From: Chloroflexota bacterium
Lineage (GTDB): Bacteria > Chloroflexota > UBA11872
Assembly (NCBI GenBank): GCA_026707285.1
Contig: JAPOXD010000010.1
Span: 1 to 64,000 of the forward strand
DNA length: 64,000 nt
Reading direction: 5' to 3'
Part shown: positions 19,386 through 26,819 of the stretch, in pieces
How positions within the stretch are numbered: the first letter of the stretch is position 1
Layout: the number at the start of each line of letters is the position of its first letter
The notes under the pieces: generated by a model
Database searches by the model: none
What the model saw: the letters and a program-made list of their open reading frames with translations, nothing else
What the model was told of the DNA's origin: nothing
Position numbers and translations under genes: made by a program

Positions 19386-19758
19386 CGTCGGCAACCTCAA
19401 GGCCAGAGGCGAAGTGAATACGCACGTGCGGCTCCCACGGTGGCCGCCAATCGGGCGCGTTGCTCCAGGTGGCGATCCGCGAGTACCCATCGGCCGGCGG
19501 CTCCGGGTCGATCCAAATCCAGTAGGTCTCGCCGTCACGCTTCCACCAACCGTTGGGTACTTGGTGATAGCCACTGGCCGCTGGGTCGAATTCTGGGTCC
19601 GGCGGGAATACCACGCGCTGTGTGCGCCAATCCGCCGCCGGCGACGTGGCCTGTATGCGGATGTACTCCTGAAGCGTCAATCCCCATTCCGCGGCAAATT
19701 TCTTCGCTACTCGAAGGTCGCCGGGGTGGAAACGAGTATTGATTTGCTGCCCCTTCAT
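19369..19758 (-). CDS. Hypothetical protein with N-terminal ribbon-helix-helix-like segment
   Basis: The 129-residue protein starts MKGQQINTRFHPGDLRVAKKFAAEWGLTLQEYIR, which has the strand-helix-helix layout of ribbon-helix-helix repressors. The remainder is rich in Trp and Pro (WKRDGETYWIWIDPEPP, then WSNAPDWRPPWEPHVR) and is unfamiliar. It is first in the leftward int operon, overlapping the excisionase-like gene. A repressor of its own operon, perhaps binding the TCAGGATACCA repeats just upstream, is a reasonable guess but is only inference. Confidence 0.6.
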   Translation of the reverse strand: MKGQQINTRFHPGDLRVAKKFAAEWGLTLQEYIRIQATSPAADWRTQRVVFPPDPEFDPAASGYHQVPNGWWKRDGETYWIWIDPEPPADGYSRIATWSNAPDWRPPWEPHVRIHFASGLEVADDGDDA

Positions 19759-19809
19759 GCCAAGCCTTTCTGTTGGCCGGGGAGTAGTGGACCGTCACTT
19801 CCCTGCCAA

Positions 19810-19841
19810 TCAGGATACCACGCTGGCCATTCAGGATACCA
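19810..19841. promoter_or_regulatory. Pair of direct repeats, candidate operator
   Basis: TCAGGATACCA occurs at 19810-19820 and 19831-19841, 21 bases apart, which is two helical turns. The pair lies between the leftward int operon and the rightward gene at 19940, the normal place for a switch operator. Confidence 0.5.
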
Positions 19842-19939
19842 GATGGTGTCAGGAGCGTAGCCCGCACCGCCGGAGGGTAGTGTCCGGTTTTGACAACTTC
19901 CGGCCGGGGGACGCCATGGGGCTACCATAGAGGAGCCGG

Positions 19940-20275
19940 TTGGCAGAAAAAGAAGTGGCCGTGCCTGAATGCGTCGTGGCCTTCCTCAAAGAGTGGGCAC
20001 CGACCCTGTGGTACATGGCGGGGTTGCTGGGGTTCTGGGTTGGCGCGGGCGTACTGACCTTTCGTTCTGCCGTGAGGGCCTGGCACTCCAGGGGTTTCCA
20101 GCGGGTGGCGGGGCAAAACGCAAAGGGCGTGCAGAGCTTTGCCGAGTATGAGCCATCCGCCGATCAAGCCGTGTGGGTGTACTCCAGCCTGTGGGTGCTG
20201 GTGGTGGCTGCCATCCTTGGGCCTGCGTCCATCGTGTTCGCGTTGATCTACTGTCGTTACCTCAGCGACACCTAA
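19940..20275 (+). CDS. Small membrane protein of the element, unknown function
   Basis: This 111-residue protein has two strong hydrophobic segments, about residues 23-45 (LWYMAGLLGFWVGAGVLTF) and 80-105 (WVYSSLWVLVVAAILGPAS), with a charged loop between. It is the only rightward gene of the element and points toward the end of the packaging operon, with which it is convergent. The TTG at 19940 is preceded by AGGAG (19931-19935); GTG at 19958 or 19964 is possible. No family is recognised. Its isolated position resembles accessory genes of prophages and satellites (exclusion, immunity or lysis-related), but nothing in the sequence decides. Confidence 0.55.
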   Translation: MAEKEVAVPECVVAFLKEWAPTLWYMAGLLGFWVGAGVLTFRSAVRAWHSRGFQRVAGQNAKGVQSFAEYEPSADQAVWVYSSLWVLVVAAILGPASIVFALIYCRYLSDT

Positions 20276-20399
20276 CGGGTGTCGTCGCCGTCGATCTCGA
20301 ACGCGACCGTGTGCTTGGCGCAGGTGTCCAGTTTCAGGCGGCGGAGCGCCGCTCCTTGTGGCAGCCGTGGCACTTGCGCAAGCGCCGACTACGTGGCAT
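20272..20399 (-). pseudogene. Possible frameshifted Cys/His-rich small gene at the end of the packaging operon
   Basis: An ATG at 20399 overlaps the end of the connector gene and encodes MPRSRRLRKCHGCHKERRSAA before a stop at 20334. In another frame the sequence continues as LKLDTCAKHTVAFEIDGDD to a stop at 20272. Together they would give a C-x2-C...C-x2-H zinc-binding layout followed by a short strand, as if one frame was broken. The length is small and no homologue is recognised, so this may be chance. Confidence 0.3.
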
Positions 20400-20892
20400 C
20401 GCCCACCGCGTAGGGCGACGCCGGCGCGAGCGCCAGCCATTGCGCCACGTAGGGCCGCACGATGGCGGCTAGGTCCAGGCCGAGCGTGCGCTCCAGCGGG
20501 TCCGGCAAGTGCCGGAAGTATTCGGCCTCTTTCGGCCCGATCTGCTCGCGTTTCACGTCCATGGCATCGCCCGTCAGCTCGCGCGGATGCCGCACCAGGT
20601 CAGCCGCGATCAGGATCGCCGCCGCCTCGATGCCCGCCGGTACGCCGGTGGTGCCGATGCCCGCGCGCGGCCATGCGGTCGCTTGGCTGGCTTGCGCCTT
20701 GGTCCCGCGCCACGGCAGCCGGTCCAACGCGCGCGTCGCCGTCACCAGGGCGCGGCGCTTGGCGTCCGTTTCGGCGGCGTTCCATGTGGTCCGCTGCGGC
20801 CCCGCCTCGGCCAGCATGTAGGCGTTGGCTTCGGCGACGCTGGCATAGGTCGGTATCGACGTGCTGCCCAGCGTCACGCTCGACAGGCTCAC
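20389..20892 (-). CDS. Head-tail connector-like protein (DnaT-like/gp6-like)
   Basis: The 167-residue protein contains YASVAEANAYMLAEAG, then NAAETDAKRRALVTATRALDRLPWRGTKA and WPRAGI, the pattern of small phage proteins annotated as DnaT-like or head-tail connector proteins that follow portal or capsid genes. The helical DPLERTLGLDLAAIVRPYV tail fits connector folds. It starts with GTG overlapping the stop of the portal gene. In a capsid-forming satellite this protein would make the interface to a tail supplied by a helper phage. The family link is by pattern and gene position. Confidence 0.6.
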   Translation of the reverse strand: MSLSSVTLGSTSIPTYASVAEANAYMLAEAGPQRTTWNAAETDAKRRALVTATRALDRLPWRGTKAQASQATAWPRAGIGTTGVPAGIEAAAILIAADLVRHPRELTGDAMDVKREQIGPKEAEYFRHLPDPLERTLGLDLAAIVRPYVAQWLALAPASPYAVGDAT

Positions 20893-21911
20893 GCGGCATC
20901 CTCCAGGCCCATCAACCGCAGCGCCTGGTCGGCGTCCACGTCGCCGCGCATGAGCGCCGCCGCCCCGCGTGCGAGGCCCTGGAGGTCGCGGTCGAATGCC
21001 GGCAGCGTGAGCCGTACGCTCGCGTCCAACTGTTCGGACAATTCCGCCGCCATCAGCGCGAGCCGCGGCGCTACCCAAAGCTGGCGGAACGCGCGCACGG
21101 CGTCCACGTCGCCACGCGAGTACTCGCGCGAGAGGCCGCACGCCGCCAGCATGGTCGCCTCTACGTCGGTGCGCAGCTGCACGGCGTCCTCGTCCGGTTC
21201 CGCCCGCGTTGCCGCCATCTCGTAGTAGTCCGACGGCCGGCGCTGCGACGCGCGCGCGTCCACGTTGGGCGCGCCCGGCACGCCGCCCGTGCTGACGATG
21301 ATCGGCGAGCCGCGCGAGTGCGCGTTCTTGGTCGCACTGCGCAGACTGTCGGCGACGGCCTGGAGCGCGGAGTCGGGGTCGCCTTGGGCGGCCAATTGCT
21401 GATAGCTCAGATTCCAGTCGGCCGGCAGCGCGCGAAAACTCACGATGCGCGACTCCGCCAACAGGCTCAATTGGAGCGCCAGCGCCGTCGCAGCGTCCGC
21501 CGTGCCGTGCCACGGTCCCAGGCCGCCGTCGGCCCAGTCGTGCACGACTAAGGCGTCGCGCGCTATCGGCGCGTCTCGGTCTGCGCCCGTGCGCCGGATG
21601 CGCCACGGGTCGCGCTTGGTCACGGTCACGGGATCCAGCGTGGCGGATCCATCCACGATGCGGATCTCATGGGTGGCGCTGCCGTCGCGGATCAGCCGCT
21701 CGCCGACGTTGGCGAGATAGCGCGCGCTCACGGCCGGCGGCGCGCCGGCCACGTCGGCGCTCGCCAGCACGGCGGCCCACGCGCTAGACGCGGTGCGCCG
21801 CGCTTGCGTCGTCTGTGGCCCAACGCTGCCAGCGGCGGCGGCGGCCAGCGCTTCGGCCAGTGTGTCGGTATAGCTGGCGCGGTGCTCGGCTCGCCAGAAT
21901 CGGAGCCTCAC
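20889..21911 (-). CDS. Phage portal protein
   Basis: The 340-residue protein has the order of elements expected of an HK97-type portal, though shorter than the usual 380-450 residues: VRLRFWRAEHRASYTD at the start, a helical stem-like region ATALALQLSLLAESRIVSFRALPADW in the middle, a loop PIIVSTGGVPGAPN, and a long C-terminal helix segment (YSRGDVDAVRAFRQLWVAPRLALMAAELSEQL). Portals form the dodecameric DNA channel at one capsid vertex. The GTG at 21911 overlaps the protease stop codon. The assignment rests on these patterns and on its neighbours, and a remote-homology search would be needed to make it firm. Confidence 0.65.
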   Translation of the reverse strand: MRLRFWRAEHRASYTDTLAEALAAAAAGSVGPQTTQARRTASSAWAAVLASADVAGAPPAVSARYLANVGERLIRDGSATHEIRIVDGSATLDPVTVTKRDPWRIRRTGADRDAPIARDALVVHDWADGGLGPWHGTADAATALALQLSLLAESRIVSFRALPADWNLSYQQLAAQGDPDSALQAVADSLRSATKNAHSRGSPIIVSTGGVPGAPNVDARASQRRPSDYYEMAATRAEPDEDAVQLRTDVEATMLAACGLSREYSRGDVDAVRAFRQLWVAPRLALMAAELSEQLDASVRLTLPAFDRDLQGLARGAAALMRGDVDADQALRLMGLEDAA

Positions 21912-22849
21912 AGCCACAGCCGCCGACTCTCGCCAGCCGCGACCGGCTGACGCGTGGCGTCCTCTGGCAGCAGCCAGCGCTCGCGCGTCGCCAGCGTGAT
22001 CGCCGTGAGTATCGGGTCGCGGACGACGCCGACGGTGATCGCGTCGCCGGCGCTTAGGCCCGTGCCGGCCTCCTGGATGTCTTCGACCACGCCGGTAAAC
22101 GTCGGGTCGGGATAGACACGGTTGCCAGCGGCCAGCCACGCGCGGATGTCCTCCGCGCCGCTCGTCTCCGGCAGCTCGGGCACGTCGAACGTAAAGCCGC
22201 CGTTGCGCTCCTTGGCGAGCCGTAGCGTGCCGCCACTGTGCGACGCCAGCGGCGAGCGGTCGAAGTAGAGCGCTACGTCGCGCGTGCCGGGCGCGAAGTC
22301 CTCCGGCAGATGCACCAATCCTTGCGGGCGCGTTTTGCGACGTCCACGGCCGCCGGCGCGCTCGATGCGCTCGCGGCCCATGTCCCAGCGTCCCGACAGT
22401 CCGCCGCCGCGTCCCAGCGTCGCGGCCTGCCGCACTTCGACGCTTGCGCCGGCGTAGGCCGGCTGCCGGCCCTCAAGTAGCGCAATGCCGAGTAGCGCGG
22501 CGCTGCCGATCACGCGCTCGCCGCCCATCCGCCGCTCCTTGAGCGCCTCGAATTCCACGCTTGCGCCCGTCGCCGTCACGGGCCGCGATAGACGCGCCTC
22601 GAAGCGCAGCGCGTCCGGCCCGTCCACCATGCGCAGCGTGCCGTCGTTCAGCGCCGCCAGTGTGTCGCCGGCGTCGTGGTTGCGATTCGCCACCAGGCCG
22701 GGCGCGTACAGCACCGCACCTGGTTCCCAGCGTTCAATCACGCGCTCGCCGCTCGGCAGTAGCACGTCGGCGCGCTCGCCGTAGGGCATGGCGACGCCTC
22801 GAGCGGTCCGCCCGTCCAGCTCCAGGTCGCGCGCGCGCCGTTCGATCAC
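21908..22849 (-). CDS. HK97-family prohead protease with a second protease-like domain
   Basis: Residues 1-150 follow the prohead protease plan: ARGVAMPYGERADV, ERWEPGAV, then VANRNHDAGDTLA with the catalytic-type NHD, LRFEARLSRPVTATGASVEFEALKERR with the Ser region, and ALLGIALLEGRQPAYAGASVEVRQ. Residues about 168-300 repeat the plan in weaker form: LPEDFAPG, DRSPLASHSGGTLRLAKE, GGFTFDVPELP. The family is normally one domain of 150-200 residues, so 313 residues with two copies is unusual. It would cleave the capsid N-terminal region during maturation. It starts with GTG 4 bases after the capsid stop, and it overlaps the portal start. Confidence 0.75.
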   Translation of the reverse strand: MIERRARDLELDGRTARGVAMPYGERADVLLPSGERVIERWEPGAVLYAPGLVANRNHDAGDTLAALNDGTLRMVDGPDALRFEARLSRPVTATGASVEFEALKERRMGGERVIGSAALLGIALLEGRQPAYAGASVEVRQAATLGRGGGLSGRWDMGRERIERAGGRGRRKTRPQGLVHLPEDFAPGTRDVALYFDRSPLASHSGGTLRLAKERNGGFTFDVPELPETSGAEDIRAWLAAGNRVYPDPTFTGVVEDIQEAGTGLSAGDAITVGVVRDPILTAITLATRERWLLPEDATRQPVAAGESRRLWL

Positions 22850-22853
22850 GGCG

Positions 22854-24089
22854 CTAGGTGACGTACTTGACGCGCTTGAAGCTGGCCGGGCGCGGTAGCG
22901 CGAAGTTCCACAAGTACTCCAGCGTCAACGCGACTTCGCCACTCTTGGCGGCCGTGTACGGGTCGCGAATCAGCCGGCCCGAATTCCATACGGGCGCGAC
23001 GCCGGCGTTGGCGATGCCGCGCCCCAGGCCGATGAACGCGCCGAAGTCGCCGTTGGCGGTCGCCGTTTCGATCTCGCCTCGCGTGCGCCACGTGACGCCG
23101 TTCTCCCGCAGGAATGCGGCTAGTGTTTGGTTTGAAGTGTCCGGCGCCGCGATGGTCGCCAACCACAACGTGTTGGAGCCAACGGTCGCGACCAAGCGCA
23201 CGTCGCCAAGGCTGCCGGCGTGGATGCCATCGACGAAGCCGGCCAGCACTTCCAGCACCTTGTCGGGCTTGATCTTGTTAGCTTGCGTAAGCGTGCTTTC
23301 GGCAATGGCCGCCGTGGTGAGGCCGGTGATGTCGGCGCTGTTTTCGTTCGCGCCCGCGTCGCCGACGAAAATCGTCCGGTCGATCTTCTCCACCATCGCG
23401 GCTCGTAGGTCAGCCCGGATGGCGTCGGCCAGGCCCGGCAGCCGCGCGTCGTCTTCGACGCTGTAGACGGCTCGCACGCTATTGCGCGTCGGCTTGACCT
23501 CCGTGACGGTCGCCGTGATGGTCGCGTCGACCGCGGCCTCGGTGCGCCCGCGCTGCGCCGGCGCCGCGTTGCTGCCGATGACCGGATAGGCGCGCACACC
23601 GGCCGGCACGCTCGGCATGGTGATGCCCAACGCGCCCGCCGCCGCGTCGGCGAACAGGCGATCTAACCAGGTCCCTTGCGTGGTGCCGGCGTCGCCGTCC
23701 ACGGCGGCCCGGTGCTCCGCGCCATCGTCCAGAAGGTCCAGGGGGAAGCGATCCGCCGGCACGTCTAGCGCCTGGTTGTACTCGGCAGCCGCGCCGCCGG
23801 TCACGCCATGACCGGCCAGTGCGCCGCGGATGTAGTCGCCGAAGTCCACGCGCGAGCGCAACTCCGTCAGCTGGTGATCCTCGCCGCCGCCGCCATCGCC
23901 GTCACCATCGCCGCCGTCGCCTTCGACGGTGATCGCCGCGCGTAGCTCGACTTCGCCGGCCTGGTAGTCGGCCGTCAGGGTCGCGAGTGCGGAGCGCTCC
24001 TCATCGGTGCGCTCCTCTTGCGCCAGGAGCGCGTTGATTCGCTCGCGGCGCTCCGACTGCTTGACTTCGATTTTCTGCCGGGTGGTCAT
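22854..24089 (-). CDS. HK97-fold major capsid protein
   Basis: The 411-residue protein begins with a charged helical delta-like domain (residues 1-55: EVKQSERRERINALLAQEER), a Gly/Asp linker (about 56-70), and a capsid body with typical HK97 features: VRAYPVIGSNAAPAQRGRTEA, ATVTEVKPTRNSVRAVYSVEDDARLPGL and AIRADLRAAMVEKIDRTIFVGDAG (the spine helix), and a C-terminal AKSGEVALTLEYLWNFALPRPASFKRVKYV. It assembles the procapsid. The ATG at 24089 follows AGAGGA and is preferred to longer frames that enter the HNH gene. It is followed at once by the protease gene, an order reversed from most phages. Confidence 0.88.
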   Translation of the reverse strand: MTTRQKIEVKQSERRERINALLAQEERTDEERSALATLTADYQAGEVELRAAITVEGDGGDGDGDGGGGEDHQLTELRSRVDFGDYIRGALAGHGVTGGAAAEYNQALDVPADRFPLDLLDDGAEHRAAVDGDAGTTQGTWLDRLFADAAAGALGITMPSVPAGVRAYPVIGSNAAPAQRGRTEAAVDATITATVTEVKPTRNSVRAVYSVEDDARLPGLADAIRADLRAAMVEKIDRTIFVGDAGANENSADITGLTTAAIAESTLTQANKIKPDKVLEVLAGFVDGIHAGSLGDVRLVATVGSNTLWLATIAAPDTSNQTLAAFLRENGVTWRTRGEIETATANGDFGAFIGLGRGIANAGVAPVWNSGRLIRDPYTAAKSGEVALTLEYLWNFALPRPASFKRVKYVT

Positions 24090-24106
24090 GGGTCCTCTTT
24101 CTGGCG

Positions 24107-24430
24107 CTAGTAAAAGCCGCCGATGATGGCCGGTTCCGGTTCCGCTGGGATCGCGTCGGCGACGTGCCGCCGCCACTCGCGGCGCGACGTGCTCACGCGG
24201 CCATGGCGCAAGCCGTGGCAGTGGGCGCACAACGCGATCAACTGGCGCACGTGGGGGAACGGGTCGCCGCCGTCGCCGATGGCGTCCACGTGGTGGACTT
24301 CAAGCCGCCGCGCCGGCTCGCCGCACTGTTCGCAGGCACCCCGCGCCCGCCGCCGCACACGACCGCTGAGCCGACGCCAAAGGGACGAAGCGTAGACCTT
24401 GCTGACCTTGCGACGGGCGCGGGTGTGCAT
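24107..24430 (-). CDS. HNH endonuclease
   Basis: This 107-residue protein has a zinc-stabilised HNH core: CEQCG (about residue 33), EVHHVDAIGDGGDP (HH...D) and LCAHCHGLRHG. HNH proteins next to the large terminase are required for cos-type packaging in many HK97-like phages and in capsid-forming satellites, where they stimulate terminase cleavage. It lies between the terminase (76 bases upstream) and the capsid gene (17 bases downstream). The gap before it contains a pair of TGTAAAC repeats that may regulate the downstream genes. Confidence 0.9.
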   Translation of the reverse strand: MHTRARRKVSKVYASSLWRRLSGRVRRRARGACEQCGEPARRLEVHHVDAIGDGGDPFPHVRQLIALCAHCHGLRHGRVSTSRREWRRHVADAIPAEPEPAIIGGFY

Positions 24431-24437
24431 ACAGATA

Positions 24438-24466
24438 GTTTACACAATGCACACAAAACGTTTACA
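24438..24466 (-). promoter_or_regulatory. Pair of TGTAAAC repeats before the HNH-capsid genes
   Basis: On the minus strand TGTAAAC occurs at 24466-24460 and 24444-24438, 22 bases apart, in an AT-rich island within a GC-rich operon. The spacing of about two helical turns suits an operator, and TAAACT (24442-24437) could be a -10 box. It suggests separate control of the HNH, capsid, protease, portal and connector genes. Confidence 0.4.
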
Positions 24467-24506
24467 TCCGCTGCAAACCACGACAAAGCGCCGATCCCCG
24501 CGGCGT

Positions 24507-26018
24507 CTACCAGGGCGTCACCATCACGGCCGGCGCCGGCATTGGCGCGGCGGCGGCGCGCGATCCCTCGGCGATGGCCTGCACGGCGGCCGTAAGCGCG
24601 TCGATGCGGCCATGCGCTCGCGCCCGGTCCAACTTCGGATTTCCCGCCGCGTCGTACAGCACGGCCGACTCGGCGATGGCGGCCTCTAGCGCCAGGCTGC
24701 GGCCCAGCCGCACGCGCCGCTCGATGATCGCCGTTTGGGCGGCTCGCACGTCTTCGGAGCCGTCGCGCCAGCCCAAGCCGCGAAACTCGCGCGGCCAGTG
24801 GATGCCGGCGGCGTCTAGCGCGTCGTGCGCTTCGGCCTCGCGGTAGCGGTCGCCCACCACGGCGGCGACGGGCTGGCCGGCCAGGTCGTCCACCAAGTCC
24901 GCCAGGAAGTGCCGCACGGGCGTCACTCGGCCGGCATAGGTCCGCAGCTCGCCGCGCCGCGCCAGGTCCACGTAGAGGCCGCCGCAGCCATCGGCGCGCC
25001 CGCGCTCCCATAGGTCCGGTTCCGTGCCGCACGCGACCCACGCCTCAAGGCGGCCCGACGCCGGCCAGTAGGCGGCCGCGGCCGTGAGGCTCGCACTGCC
25101 GCCCAAGTCGAGGCCCACGACGCACAGGCCCTCGCGCGCCGGCGGCGTCGGCATGACGCACGCCTGCCAGTCGGCCAGCGCGACGAACGGGTCGGAGACT
25201 ACTTCGCTTGCTCCGAGATTCAGCCGCAGCGCGCGAAACCGTGCGGCGGCGGAGGCATCCACCTTGGCGCGCTTCGCCTCGGTTCGGTAGGCGGCCAGCA
25301 ACGGCGCGAACGCGGGCGCGCGTAGGCTCGGGTTGGCTTTCTCCCACGTGCGCCGGCGGAACGGCTCGCCAGTGCCGACGTGCGCTTGCGCGAAGTCCGC
25401 GCCGCCGTCCAACAGGCGCCCGAACCAGTGCCGATCATCCGCCGGTCGCGTGCCGATGGCCAGCAGCCGCGCGTCGGCCTGTTTGCCGAGCGCCGTTTCG
25501 AGCGCCGCGAACATGGCATCGGCTTGCCCTCGCGGCCATTGCGCCGGCTCGTCGGCCAGAATCAGAGCCGGTGCCGGCCCGTGTAGGCGGTTGGGATCGC
25601 TGCCGACGCAGCGCAGCCGCTGGCCGGTGGCGCGGTGCGTCACCCGCGCGGCGTTCGCCGAATCCTCGACCCGCCAGCCCCTAGGCTCGGATTCAAGCGC
25701 GGGTCGGAGAAAGGCAAGCGCGTGCTCGAAGGCGATTTTTCCTTGGGCAAAACTGCTCGCGATAATCAGCGTTTCGCCGCGCGGTCGCGCCAGCGGTCCA
25801 TTGGGCATCAAGGCGGCAAGCGCGAGCGCCGCCGTCGTAGTCGTCTTCGCGCCGCCGCGCGCCATCGTGAGCGCCGCCGTTTGCACGCCGGGCCGCAACG
25901 CGCCGTGAATCCATCGGCGCTGCCATGGCATCAGCACCAGGCGCTCACCCGCTGCGGCGCCTTGGGTAATGCGCAGCCGTTCGAGGCCCGCGATTACGTC
26001 GCGAGCGGTGCTGCCCAC
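24507..26018 (-). CDS. terL: Phage terminase large subunit
   Basis: The 503-residue protein has the ATPase domain motifs of HK97-like TerL: LMPWQRRWIHGAL (adenine motif), MARGGAKTTTTAALAL (Walker A variant) near residues 52-67, and PALILADEPAQW (Walker B with catalytic Glu) near 148-160. The C-terminal nuclease domain shows VVGLDLGGSASLTAAAAYWP with the first metal-binding Asp and AHGRIDALTAAVQAI with a late Asp. It translocates DNA into the capsid through the portal. It starts with GTG inside the end of the SLOG-like gene (25-base overlap). No separate small subunit is recognised. Confidence 0.9.
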   Translation of the reverse strand: MGSTARDVIAGLERLRITQGAAAGERLVLMPWQRRWIHGALRPGVQTAALTMARGGAKTTTTAALALAALMPNGPLARPRGETLIIASSFAQGKIAFEHALAFLRPALESEPRGWRVEDSANAARVTHRATGQRLRCVGSDPNRLHGPAPALILADEPAQWPRGQADAMFAALETALGKQADARLLAIGTRPADDRHWFGRLLDGGADFAQAHVGTGEPFRRRTWEKANPSLRAPAFAPLLAAYRTEAKRAKVDASAAARFRALRLNLGASEVVSDPFVALADWQACVMPTPPAREGLCVVGLDLGGSASLTAAAAYWPASGRLEAWVACGTEPDLWERGRADGCGGLYVDLARRGELRTYAGRVTPVRHFLADLVDDLAGQPVAAVVGDRYREAEAHDALDAAGIHWPREFRGLGWRDGSEDVRAAQTAIIERRVRLGRSLALEAAIAESAVLYDAAGNPKLDRARAHGRIDALTAAVQAIAEGSRAAAAPMPAPAVMVTPW

Positions 26019-26416
26019 GCGCCTAGCTCGCGCTCAACGTCGCCGTCGCCGTCGCGCTGCATGGTGACGTAGTTATGCGGCACTTCCAGCGCTAGGCATT
26101 GCTCAAGTTCGTTTGCGGTGCCGTCGCTGACTCCATCGTGAATCAGCAGCACCCGATCGGCGTCTTTGACGATGGCGATGGCGCGATGATGGTATGCGCC
26201 GGTCCGTCGCTTGCGATGGTCGGCAAAGTGCAACGTGAGAGGCAGTGCTAAATCGCGGGCAACGTCGCGCGCAACTTGTGAGACACCTTCAGGCTCACCC
26301 GCCGTCACGATGCCGCGTACGGCATGGCGCGAGATTTCGGCCAGCAACGCGCGGCGCACGGCCGGCCCGCTCAGGCTGCGGCTGCCGAAAACCGCTAGGC
26401 GCTCGCGAATCTGCAT
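25994..26416 (-). CDS. SLOG/DUF2493-like Rossmann protein
   Basis: The 140-residue protein runs RLAVFGSRSLSGPAVRRALLAEI, then GIVTAGEPEGVSQVARDVARDLALPLTLHFAD, then GAYHHRAIAIVKDADRVLLIHDGVSDGTANELEQC. This is the Rossmann-like pattern of the SLOG superfamily (DprA, YspA and LOG-related), which bind nucleotides or nucleotide-derived ligands. In this family GSR, TAGE and SDGTANE form the ligand pocket. It is the third gene of the packaging operon and overlaps terminase translation. Its role in a mobile element is unknown; ligand sensing in induction or defence is speculation. Confidence 0.65.
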   Translation of the reverse strand: MQIRERLAVFGSRSLSGPAVRRALLAEISRHAVRGIVTAGEPEGVSQVARDVARDLALPLTLHFADHRKRRTGAYHHRAIAIVKDADRVLLIHDGVSDGTANELEQCLALEVPHNYVTMQRDGDGDVERELGAWAAPLAT

Positions 26417-26540
26417 GGCTCAAGGCTGGCAGCGGAGCGCCGCGTGTGTGGCGTCCGAAGTCCCGAAACGCTTCGGACGGCCCCAGGGTGGACGCGGGGG
26501 GACCCCAGCATCGCGCACCACGCCTTGCCACCACATGCGC

Positions 26541-26819
26541 TCAGCCACGGTTGCGCCGGGCTGCAGCCGCGAGGCACTTCTGGCAGCGGCTCCGCCCGTC
26601 ACTCGCCTGGCGACCGCACTGGATGCAGCGGCCCGCCGCTCGCCATCGGGCTCGACGGGCGCGCATGTAGTCGCGTTTGCGGATGACCTGGTGCGGATTG
26701 CGGCGCAGGTAGTCGCGCACGGCGGCCGTGTTCGCCGCCGTGCACGCCTCGCAGCGGCAGCGATGGTTGCCGTATCCGCCGCGCGTGCCGCTGGCCGGGC
26801 CGGCGATGCACTCAATCAT
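26541..26819 (-). CDS. Small zinc-finger-like protein of the element
   Basis: The 92-residue basic protein contains GYGNHRCRCEACTAANTAAVRDYLRR at the N-terminus and GRCIQCGRQASDGRSRCQKC at the C-terminus, giving paired CxC-x2-C and CxxC...CxxC sets likely to bind zinc. Similar short Cys-rich proteins occur in actinobacterial and other phages without assigned function. Its ATG overlaps the stop of the HTH gene (ATGA). A gap of 124 bases with no supported gene separates it from the SLOG-like gene. DNA or RNA binding is likely from the Arg content. Confidence 0.6.
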   Translation of the reverse strand: MIECIAGPASGTRGGYGNHRCRCEACTAANTAAVRDYLRRNPHQVIRKRDYMRARRARWRAAGRCIQCGRQASDGRSRCQKCLAAAARRNRG

